Shown one piece after another: positions 16,508 to 24,038 of a stretch of 64,000 bases of DNA (its first letter is position 1; each line of letters starts with the position of its first letter). A model generated the notes under the pieces. That model had not been told where the DNA came from. It saw only the letters and a program-made list of their open reading frames with translations, and searched no databases. The translations under genes and the position numbers were made by a program. The DNA comes from Kutzneria kofuensis (GTDB taxonomy: Bacteria; Actinomycetota; Actinomycetes; Mycobacteriales; Pseudonocardiaceae): the NCBI RefSeq assembly GCF_014203355.1, contig NZ_JACHIR010000001.1, positions 5,458,038-5,522,037 of the forward strand, written 5' to 3'.

Positions 16508-17536
16508 TCAGCGCTGGTTGCGTGCCCGGCGGCGCACCTGGTCGAACCAGACCGCCGCCACCAGCACGATGGCGACCGCGATGGGTTGCCAGAACACGTT
16601 CACCCCGATGATGGTGAAGCCCTTGTTGAGCACCGCCGGGATGAACACGCCGATCACCGTGCCGATGACCGACCCGACACCGCCGAACAGACTGGTGCCA
16701 CCGAGCACCACGCCGGCGATCGCGTTCAGGTTGTCCGTGCTGTGGCTGGTCAGCGTGGTGGTGGTGAAGTACGCCAACGACATGAAGCCGGCCAGCCCGG
16801 ACAGCACCCCGGACAGCACGTAGACCAGCACCAGGTGCCGGGTGACACCGATACCCGTGCGCTGCGCGGCCACCTCGTTCGAGCCGATCGCGTACGTGTA
16901 GCGGCCGAACCGGGTGGTGCTGAGCAGCCACGCCCCGATCGCCGCCACCACCGCGGCGAACACCACCATCGTCGGGATGCCGCCGAGCAACGTGCCCGAA
17001 CCCAGCGACCGGGCCAGCGCGGTCGGCATGGTCCGCACGTCGGAGCCGCCGGTGAGCAGTTCGCCCGCGCCGAGCGCGGCGCCGAACGAGCCCAGCGTCA
17101 CGATCAGCGCCGGGATCTTCGCGCGGGCGATGAGCAGGCCGTTGAGCACGCCCCACGCCGCGCCGCTGACCAGCGCGACCACCCCGCCGACGATGATGAC
17201 GCCCCAGCCGGCGTCGGTGGAGTCGCCGCCGGACAGCGCGTTCATCGCCAGCGCGGACGTGATGCCGGAGAACACCAGCACCGAACCGACCGACAGGTCG
17301 ATGCCGGACGTGATGATCACGAACGTCATGCCGACCGACAGCACCAGCAGCACCGAGGTCTCGATCAGCAGGTACTGCAGGTTGGTCAGGTTGAGGATGC
17401 CGCCGGGGTCGATGATCCCGAACACCACGACCAGCGCCAGCAGCACCAGCGCGATCCACAGCGTGTTGGCGCCGGCCAGCCGCCGGCCGAACGACTGCTT
17501 CTCCAGCGGGGCAACGGATTCGGAAACGGTGGTCAC
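16508..17536 (-). CDS. CUT2-type sugar ABC transporter permease
   Basis: 342 residues with eight to ten hydrophobic segments and the family motif region GMTFVIITSGIDLSVGSV (about 72-89). The later GVVLGGTSLFGGVGSVIGTVIGVF is characteristic of RbsC/FrcC permeases. It forms the channel of the sugar importer, probably as a homodimer. The GTG start overlaps the ATPase stop by 4 bases, so translation is likely coupled. The binding-protein gene follows after 29 bases. Confidence 0.92.
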   Translation of the reverse strand: MTTVSESVAPLEKQSFGRRLAGANTLWIALVLLALVVVFGIIDPGGILNLTNLQYLLIETSVLLVLSVGMTFVIITSGIDLSVGSVLVFSGITSALAMNALSGGDSTDAGWGVIIVGGVVALVSGAAWGVLNGLLIARAKIPALIVTLGSFGAALGAGELLTGGSDVRTMPTALARSLGSGTLLGGIPTMVVFAAVVAAIGAWLLSTTRFGRYTYAIGSNEVAAQRTGIGVTRHLVLVYVLSGVLSGLAGFMSLAYFTTTTLTSHSTDNLNAIAGVVLGGTSLFGGVGSVIGTVIGVFIPAVLNKGFTIIGVNVFWQPIAVAIVLVAAVWFDQVRRRARNQR

Positions 17537-18297
17537 GACACGTCCTCCTGCACCAGCGCGCCGGTCATCGCGCCGACGAGGTCCTCCAGCGACGCTTCTC
17601 CAGCCTTGAACCGGGCGACCCGCTTGCCCAGCCGCAGCACCTCGACGCGGTCCGACACCGACAGCACCTCGGGCATGTTGTGGCTGATCAGCACGACACC
17701 GATGCCGGCGTCGCGAACCTTGCGGATCACGTCCAGCACCCGCTCCCGCTGCACCACACCCAGCGCCGCGGTCGGCTCGTCCATGAACACGACCTTGCTG
17801 GCCCACACCACGGACCGGGCCACGGCCACGCTCTGCCGCTGGCCGCCGGACAGCGCCCCGATCGGCACCTCCACGCTCTGCAGCGTGACGCCGAGCCGGC
17901 CGAACTCCTCGGTGGCGCGGCGGCGCATCTCGGCCTTGTCCAGCATGCCGAGCGCGCCGAGGATGCCCTTGCGCTTGATCTCCCGGCCCAGGTACAGGTT
18001 GGCCGCCGGGTCCAGGTCCGGCGCGACGGCCAGGTCCTGGTAGACGGTCTCGATGCCCAGCGACCGCGCCGTGGTCGGCGAGTCGAGGTGGATCTGCTTG
18101 CCCTCCAACAGGATCTCGCCCGAGTCGGGCTGCTCCGCGCCGGACAGGCACTTGATGAACGTGGACTTGCCGGCGCCGTTGTCGCCGATCAGCGAGACGA
18201 CCTCGCCGGCGGACACCTCGAACGAGGCACCGCGCAGCGCCTCGACGCTGCCGTAGTGCTTGACGAGCGACCTCGCCTCCAGCAGCGGCGTGCTCAT
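17533..18297 (-). CDS. sugar ABC transporter ATP-binding protein (single-domain, FrcA-like)
   Basis: 254 residues. Walker A is GDNGAGKS (about 37-44), the signature is LSGGQRQ, Walker B is VVFMDEPTAAL and the switch histidine is in LISHNM. It is a single ABC domain, not the double-domain ATPase of RbsA/XylG, which puts it with FrcA-like systems. It powers the CUT2 permease encoded next. GGAGGTG lies upstream of the ATG, and the start overlaps the isomerase stop by 4 bases. Confidence 0.92.
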   Translation of the reverse strand: MSTPLLEARSLVKHYGSVEALRGASFEVSAGEVVSLIGDNGAGKSTFIKCLSGAEQPDSGEILLEGKQIHLDSPTTARSLGIETVYQDLAVAPDLDPAANLYLGREIKRKGILGALGMLDKAEMRRRATEEFGRLGVTLQSVEVPIGALSGGQRQSVAVARSVVWASKVVFMDEPTAALGVVQRERVLDVIRKVRDAGIGVVLISHNMPEVLSVSDRVEVLRLGKRVARFKAGEASLEDLVGAMTGALVQEDVS

Positions 18298-19313
18298 GTG
18301 CGCACCTCCGGGGGTAGACACCTGACGGCCACCAGTCCGCCGTCCAACTTGGACGATCCGGCGGCGTGCGGCAACACGAAGGTGTCGCCGCGGCGCAGCG
18401 CGATCGGGTCGCCGCCCTCGGTGTGCAGCCGGCCCTCGCCGTCCAGCACCACCAGCACCGCGAACGACGGGTCCAGCTCGATCGGCGAGTCGGCGTGCAG
18501 CCGCTGCGCGCGGAAGAAGTCGCTGTTGGGCAGCAGGTCCACACACGGTTCGTGACGGTCGGCGGTGTGCTTGACGATCGTGTCCAGCCGCTTGGCGTCC
18601 CAGCCGGAGAGGTCCAGCGCCTCCAGCGCGACGGTCTGGCCGAGGCCCAGGTGCCAGGAGTCCGGGCCGTCCAGGAAACCCTGCCACTCGATCGTGATGG
18701 AGAAGTCGGTCGGCTGCTGCAGCTCGACGATGAACACGCCCTCGCCGATCGCGTGCGGCAGGCCGGCCGGGATGAACACCGTGTCGCCGGCCTTGACCGG
18801 CACCGCGTTCAACGCGCCCAGCATCGCCTCGCGGTCCTGCACGGTCACCCAGTTGTCCACGACGGCCGCGTCGGCGTCCGCCTTGAATCCGATGTGGACG
18901 GTCGGGTTCGGGCCGGTGGTGCCGACCACGATCCACGCCTCGGTCTTGCCGTGCCGGCAGTTCAGGTGGTCGGCGGCGAACGCGTCCGACGGGTGGTAGT
19001 GCACCGGCAACCGCTGGCCCGCGTCCAGCAGCTTGACCAGCAGCGCGGTGTCCGCCCCGTATCGGGCCGCGTGCTCGGCGCCCAGCCACGCCGTCGGGTC
19101 CGCCGCCACGGCGTCGCGCAGCAGCGTGCCGTCGGGCAGCGGCGACAGGCCGGCGTCCTTGCCGAACTGGGTCGTGATCGACCCCACCCAGTCCTCGGGA
19201 CCGAACTCGGCCGTCGCCGGCATGCCGCGCAGCTCGGCGATCGCCGCGCCACCCCGGTAGAACTGCCGGGGCTGGTTGGCGGCCAACCGGACGGGCCGCA
19301 GGTTCTCGCTCAA
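18294..19313 (-). CDS. manA: class I mannose-6-phosphate isomerase (cupin)
   Basis: 339 residues. Zinc ligands are visible in LPVHYHPSDAFAADH (HxH) and in the following KTEAWIVV Glu. A later AGLPHAIGEGVFIVELQ supplies the remaining His of the type I phosphomannose isomerase cupin. It interconverts mannose-6-phosphate and fructose-6-phosphate, bringing imported mannose into glycolysis. Both ends overlap neighbours by 4 bases (LacI regulator upstream, ABC ATPase downstream), binding it tightly into the transport operon. No mannose kinase gene is seen here. Confidence 0.85.
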   Translation of the reverse strand: MSENLRPVRLAANQPRQFYRGGAAIAELRGMPATAEFGPEDWVGSITTQFGKDAGLSPLPDGTLLRDAVAADPTAWLGAEHAARYGADTALLVKLLDAGQRLPVHYHPSDAFAADHLNCRHGKTEAWIVVGTTGPNPTVHIGFKADADAAVVDNWVTVQDREAMLGALNAVPVKAGDTVFIPAGLPHAIGEGVFIVELQQPTDFSITIEWQGFLDGPDSWHLGLGQTVALEALDLSGWDAKRLDTIVKHTADRHEPCVDLLPNSDFFRAQRLHADSPIELDPSFAVLVVLDGEGRLHTEGGDPIALRRGDTFVLPHAAGSSKLDGGLVAVRCLPPEVRT

Positions 19314-20341
19314 GGTCGCATTTCTCCTGATCCACGGGGTACCAAACGCACCGGAAGCACCACCCGCCGCGGCGGGGAGGTGTCCCCGTCCAGGCGGGAG
19401 AACAGCAGTTCGGCGGCGGCCTTGCCGATCGCGCTGGCGTCGTGCGCGATCACTGTCACGGGCGGGTCGAGCAGGTCGGCCAGCTCGAAGTCGTCGAAGC
19501 CGACCAGGGCCGGGCGGTTGGGCCGGCCGGCGAGCACGCGCAGCAGGTGCACGGTGATCCGGTTGTTGCCGGCGACCACGGCGGTCGCCGGCTGCCGGTG
19601 CTCGCCGATCCGGCGCAGCACCTCGGCGATGCCCCGCTCGTCGTGCGGACCCATCGCGACCAGGTCCTCGTCGTAGCGGATGCCGGCGCGCACGCAGCCC
19701 TCGCGGAAGCCGCGCAGCCGCTCGTTGGCGGTGAAGATGTCCGGGGCGTCACCGAGGAAGGCGATCCGGGTGTGGCCGTGGGCGGCGAGGTGCCGCACGG
19801 CCAGCACGGTGCCGCCGATGTTGTCGACCAGCACGGTGTCGGCGACGACGTCGCCGGCGGGCCGGTCGAGGAACACCACCGGCATGCCGGCGCGCATCTC
19901 CGGCACCAGGTAGCCGTGCTGCATGCCGGCCGGCACCACGAGCATGCCGTCCACGCGGCGGGCGCAGAACTCCAGCGCCAGCTCGCGTTCCCGGCCGGGA
20001 TCCTCGTCGGACGAGCCGGTGAGCACCTGCCGCCCGTACTGCCGGGCGACCTCCTCCACGGCCCGGGTGATGCCCGAGTAGAAGGGGTTGCCGACGTCCT
20101 CCAGGACCATGCCGATGGTGCCGGTGGACGAGCCGCGGCGCAGGTTGCGCGCGCCCAGGTTGCGCCGGAACCCGAGCTGGTCGATGGCCGCCAGCACGCG
20201 CTCGGCGGTGGCGGGGTGCACTCCCGGCTCGTCGTTGACGACCCGGGAGACCGTTTTGATGCTGACCCCGGCCAGTCGCGCCACGTCGCTCATGGTTGCG
20301 CGGCGGACCCGTCGAGGACCGAGGCTCGACAACGTTGTCAT
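19310..20341 (-). CDS. LacI-family regulator heading the sugar operon
   Basis: 343 residues. The LacI helix-turn-helix (MSDVARLAGVSIKTVSRVVND) starts at residue 17, followed by the hinge FRRNLGARNLRRG and a sugar-binding effector domain. The ATG at 20341 leaves a short basic leader (RRVRRAT); ATG at 20293 would start directly at the helix-turn-helix. It is the first gene of a five-gene operon and probably controls both that operon and the divergent GH92 mannosidase, through sites in the 307-base gap. Confidence 0.9.
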   Translation of the reverse strand: MTTLSSLGPRRVRRATMSDVARLAGVSIKTVSRVVNDEPGVHPATAERVLAAIDQLGFRRNLGARNLRRGSSTGTIGMVLEDVGNPFYSGITRAVEEVARQYGRQVLTGSSDEDPGRERELALEFCARRVDGMLVVPAGMQHGYLVPEMRAGMPVVFLDRPAGDVVADTVLVDNIGGTVLAVRHLAAHGHTRIAFLGDAPDIFTANERLRGFREGCVRAGIRYDEDLVAMGPHDERGIAEVLRRIGEHRQPATAVVAGNNRITVHLLRVLAGRPNRPALVGFDDFELADLLDPPVTVIAHDASAIGKAAAELLFSRLDGDTSPPRRVVLPVRLVPRGSGEMRP

Positions 20342-20350
20342 GATGGCGCG

Positions 20351-20380
20351 ATCTCACCGGATCCACACACGCCTTGTCAA
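20351..20380 (-). promoter_or_regulatory. candidate promoter of the sugar operon
   Basis: On the minus strand TTGACA (20375-20380) and TGAGAT (20351-20356) are 18 bases apart. Transcription would begin only a few bases before the ATG at 20341, implying a leaderless or near-leaderless message. No good ribosome site precedes that ATG, which is consistent with this. Confidence 0.35.
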
Positions 20381-20441
20381 TGGGTGTGAACCGGTCAAGT
20401 ACGAAGGGCGGGGTGGAACCGCTGTTCGGCGAGATTTGGCT

Positions 20442-20456
20442 GTTCACAGTGTGAAC
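20442..20456. promoter_or_regulatory. 15-base palindrome, operator candidate
   Basis: GTTCACA-G-TGTGAAC is a perfect inverted repeat with a one-base centre. One more TGTGAAC half-site lies at 20385-20391, next to the candidate promoter. Its position between a LacI-led sugar operon and a divergent mannosidase makes it a candidate shared control site. The odd centre is atypical for LacI proteins, so another regulator is possible. Confidence 0.5.
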
Positions 20457-20648
20457 GCGCGTTGTTGCTGCATACGGACGACTGTCGTTGTCCGGAAGCA
20501 GACAGGGTCATCCGTAGCGTCTTGACGCGGGTCCGACACGCTCCGCAGTGTTGCCGACGGGTCGAGCGGACCCGCCGGGCGTCGCGACAAGGTTGTCACG
20601 TCCGCCGCTCGACGAACTTGTGTTCGAGCCACGGGAGGCGACCGCACG

Positions 20649-23600
20649 ATGTTCCCTGTCCCGAGACCGCGGCGCTGGCGCGCCGCAGCGGTGATCGGCA
20701 CGGCGCTGGCGATGGTGGTGTCGCCGATGGTGGCGACAACCGCGACCGCCGCGCCCGCGCCGAAGGCCCAGGACCTCGCCCAGTGGGTGGATCCGTACAT
20801 CGGCACCCAGCCCGGCGACGCCGACATGGGCACCGGCGGCGGCGCGGCCAACACGTTCCCCGGCGCGGACGTGCCGTTCGGCATGGTGCAGTGGAGCCCG
20901 GACACCGTGACGCTCCAGCACGGCGGGTACTACTACCAGGACAACCGGATCAAGGGCTTCAGCCTGACCCACCTGTCCGGCGCGGGCTGCGACACCTACC
21001 AGGACATCCCGTTCATGCCGGTCGTCGGCGACATCACCGACTCGCCCGCGGCCAACCCGATGAAGTACATCTCCACCTTCTCGCACAGCAACGAGAAGGT
21101 GACCGCCGGCTCGTACGGCGTGAACCTGGACAACGGGGCCAAGGTCGAGCTGAGCGCCACCCAGCGCACCGGCGCCGGCCGCTTCACCTGGCCGGTCGGG
21201 CCCACCTCGACGCTGCTGGTCAACGTGTCCGGCTCGATCATGGGCACCGACGACGCGTCCGTCACCATCGGCAAGAACTACATCAGCGGGTACGCCGCCA
21301 GCGGCCACTTCTGCGGCGCCGACGACCACTACCGGGTCTACTTCTACGCCCAGTTCGACCAGAACTTCGCCAGCACGGGCACCTGGCACAACGGCGCCGT
21401 GACGCCCGGCAAGGACGCCGAGCGCGGCATGTCGCTGCCGAAGGCCCCGGTCACCAGCGCGCCCAACACCGCCAACGCCAAGTCAGCCAAGGCGAAGTCG
21501 GACGTCACCTCGCAGTCGGTGAAGCCGCAGGACACCACCGTGTCCGGGCCCGGCAGCGGCGCCTACGTCACCTTCGACAACACGAAGTCCCCGACCGTCA
21601 ACGTGAAGGTCGGCGTCTCCTTCGTGTCGGTGGACGGCGCGAAGGCGAACATCAAGGCGGAGAACCCGGACAAGACCTTCGACCAGGTCGCGGCGGCGGC
21701 GCGGGCGTCGTGGAACAGCCGGCTCAACCAGATCGCGGTGACCGGCGGGACCAACGACCAGAAGACCATCTTCTACACCGCGCTGTACCACTCCCTGTTG
21801 CAGCCCAACGTGTTCTCCGACTCCGACGGCCAGTACCCCGGCTTCGACGGGCAGCTGCACAAGGCCGCCAAGGGACACGCGATCTACACCAACTTCTCCG
21901 GCTGGGACATCTACCGGTCCGAGGCGCAGCTGCTGGCGCTGCTGGCGCCCAGTGAGACCTCCGACATCGCCAACTCGATGGTGCAGTTCGCCGCGCAGGG
22001 CGGGTCCTGGGACCGGTGGACCGTCGCCAACGACTACACCGGCGTCATGAACGGCGACCCGTACCACATCATCGTGTCCACGGCGTACGCCTTCGGCGCC
22101 AAGGGGTTCGACGCCAACCAGGCGCTGCTGCTGATGGAACGCGGCGCCTCGCAGCCGACCGTCGGCTACGAGGAGCGGCCGGGCCTGGCCAACTACCTCA
22201 AGCTCGGCTACGTGCCCGGCGTCGCCTCCGACACGCTGGAGTACACCAGCGCCGACTTCTCCATCGCGCAGCTGGCCCGGCGCCTCGGCGACTCGGCCAC
22301 GTACAACACGTTCATCAAGCGGGCCCAGAACTGGCAGAACCTGTACAACCCGGCCACCGGCTACCTGCAGCCGCGCGCGGCCAACGGCTCGTTCGGCAGC
22401 CCGTTCAACCCGGCCGACCCCGGCGGCTACACCGAGGGCAACGGCGCGCAGTACGTGTGGATGGTGCCGTACAACTACAGCGGGCTGATCACCGCGCTGG
22501 GCGGCAACGACGCCGTGAACAAGCGGCTGGACGACTTCTTCACCAAGCTCAACGCCGGCCCCAGCGACCCGCACGCGTTCCTGGGCAACGAGCCCACCCT
22601 GCAGACGCCGTGGATCTACGACTACACCGGCGCGCCGTACAAGACCCAGGCGCTGGTCAACCAGATCCGCCAGCAGATCTGGAAGGCCGGCCCGAACGGT
22701 CTGGTCGGCAACGACGACCTCGGTGAGATGTCGTCCTGGTACGTGTGGGCGTCCCTCGGCCTGTACCCGGAGATCCCGGGCCGCGCCGAGCTGACCCTGA
22801 ACACGCCGGAGTTCACCGGCGCCGTCATCACCCGTCCCGGCGGTCAGAAGATCACCATCAACGCCCCGGGCGCCTCGACGTCGACGCCGTACATCGACTC
22901 GCTGAAGCTGAACGGCCAGACCTGGACCAAGCCGTGGCTGCCGGAGTCGTTCGTCAACACCGGTGGAACGCTGGACTTCAGCCTGTCGTCCACGCCCAAC
23001 ACCAGCTGGGGCTCGGCGCACGCCGACGCGCCGCCGTCGTTCACCGACGGGGCGGTCAACCAGAGCACGTTCGTCGACCCGTCCCGGCTCGTCGCCCCCG
23101 CGGGCGGCACCGCCAACGCGAACGTCGGCGTGCAGGACCTGTCCGGCCAGGGCACGACCGTGCACTGGACCGCCACCGCGCCGGCCGGGCTGACCATCAC
23201 CCCGTCCTCCGGTGACCTGACGACTGATCCCGGCGGCAAGGCCAGCACTCCGGTGACGGTCACCGTCGCCGCCGGCACCGCCGAGCAGACGTACAACATC
23301 CCGATCTCGTACACCGCCGGCGGCAAGGCCATCAACGGGTCGACCCTGGCCGTGCTGGTGGCGCAGCCCGGCAGCCTGCGGGCCACGTTCAACAACGTCG
23401 GCACGTCGCCCGACGACAACCAGCAGATCGGCAACTTCGACGGCGGCGGCTGGAGCTACTCGCGCAACGCCTTGGCCGCCAAGGGCGTCAACCCGGGTTC
23501 GACCATCACCGACTCCGACGGCCTGAAGTTCGTGTGGCCCAACGTTCCCGTCGGTGAGCTCGACAACGTCAACGCCGGTGGGCAGACCATCAACATCGAC

Positions 23601-23945
23601 GCCCCTGCCGGCGCCACCCAGCTGTCCCTGCTCGGCAGCGCCGGCAACGGCAACGCCTCCGGGACGTTGACCATCACCTACACCGATGGCACCACCCAGA
23701 ACGCCTCCGTCGGCTTCTCCGACTGGGCGCTCGGCGGTGGCGGCGCTCCCGTCGCGTACAACAACCGGACCGTCGTGACCATGCCGTACCGCAACGCCGG
23801 CGGCGGCACCTCGCAGCAGCTCGTCGTCTACCTGTTCGCCACCGCGCCGATCGCTTTGCAGGCCGGCAAGCAGGTCAAGAGCATCACGCTGCCGGGCACC
23901 ATTCAGGGCGGCACCTTCCACGTGTTCAGCATCGCCGTCGGCTGA
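20649..23945 (+). CDS. secreted GH92 alpha-mannosidase with C-terminal beta-sandwich
   Basis: 1098 residues. The signal peptide is RRWRAAAVIGTALAMVVSP... ending near ATAAPA. The GH92 catalytic region covers about 45-760, with VDPYIGT, NTFPGADVPFGMVQWSPD, SGWDIYRSEAQLLALL and GNDDLGEMSSWYVW as clear family landmarks. A spacer domain (about 800-910, Ig-like NEW3 style) and a terminal domain (about 920-1098) resembling sugar-binding beta-sandwiches follow. GH92 enzymes are calcium-dependent exo-acting alpha-mannosidases. It probably trims mannan or glycoprotein glycans outside the cell for the divergent importer. Confidence 0.92.
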   Translation: MFPVPRPRRWRAAAVIGTALAMVVSPMVATTATAAPAPKAQDLAQWVDPYIGTQPGDADMGTGGGAANTFPGADVPFGMVQWSPDTVTLQHGGYYYQDNRIKGFSLTHLSGAGCDTYQDIPFMPVVGDITDSPAANPMKYISTFSHSNEKVTAGSYGVNLDNGAKVELSATQRTGAGRFTWPVGPTSTLLVNVSGSIMGTDDASVTIGKNYISGYAASGHFCGADDHYRVYFYAQFDQNFASTGTWHNGAVTPGKDAERGMSLPKAPVTSAPNTANAKSAKAKSDVTSQSVKPQDTTVSGPGSGAYVTFDNTKSPTVNVKVGVSFVSVDGAKANIKAENPDKTFDQVAAAARASWNSRLNQIAVTGGTNDQKTIFYTALYHSLLQPNVFSDSDGQYPGFDGQLHKAAKGHAIYTNFSGWDIYRSEAQLLALLAPSETSDIANSMVQFAAQGGSWDRWTVANDYTGVMNGDPYHIIVSTAYAFGAKGFDANQALLLMERGASQPTVGYEERPGLANYLKLGYVPGVASDTLEYTSADFSIAQLARRLGDSATYNTFIKRAQNWQNLYNPATGYLQPRAANGSFGSPFNPADPGGYTEGNGAQYVWMVPYNYSGLITALGGNDAVNKRLDDFFTKLNAGPSDPHAFLGNEPTLQTPWIYDYTGAPYKTQALVNQIRQQIWKAGPNGLVGNDDLGEMSSWYVWASLGLYPEIPGRAELTLNTPEFTGAVITRPGGQKITINAPGASTSTPYIDSLKLNGQTWTKPWLPESFVNTGGTLDFSLSSTPNTSWGSAHADAPPSFTDGAVNQSTFVDPSRLVAPAGGTANANVGVQDLSGQGTTVHWTATAPAGLTITPSSGDLTTDPGGKASTPVTVTVAAGTAEQTYNIPISYTAGGKAINGSTLAVLVAQPGSLRATFNNVGTSPDDNQQIGNFDGGGWSYSRNALAAKGVNPGSTITDSDGLKFVWPNVPVGELDNVNAGGQTINIDAPAGATQLSLLGSAGNGNASGTLTITYTDGTTQNASVGFSDWALGGGGAPVAYNNRTVVTMPYRNAGGGTSQQLVVYLFATAPIALQAGKQVKSITLPGTIQGGTFHVFSIAVG

Positions 23946-23995
23946 GCACTCCCAGACGCTCACGAGGGACGTGGCGGCGGCTTCGTGAGTGACCC

Positions 23996-24038
23996 GAGGC
24001 GGGCTGGTCACCGGCAATCCGGTGGATCAGCCCGCCTC
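23996..24038. terminator. long hairpin between GH92 and caspase-like genes
   Basis: GAGGCGGGCTG...CACCGG pairs with CCGGTG...CAGCCCGCCTC around the loop CAAT, with a small internal bulge, giving about 17 base pairs. The right arm covers the last codons of the convergent caspase-like gene. It is a likely bidirectional terminator. Confidence 0.75.

Larger units (their letters stand above)
20342..20648. other. 307-base divergent control region
   Basis: No gene is seen. The region separates the LacI-led sugar operon (leftward) from the GH92 mannosidase (rightward). It holds the 15-base TGTGAAC palindrome at 20442-20456, a second copy of the half-site at 20385-20391, and a possible leftward promoter at 20351-20380. 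A GGGAGG ribosome site lies just before the mannosidase ATG. The right half (about 20460-20630) shows no further structure that I can support. Confidence 0.6.

Noticed and set aside
21483-24017. An 844-codon leftward open frame opposite the GH92 gene
   Set aside because: It is antisense to a clear glycosidase with family motifs and has no recognisable domain.
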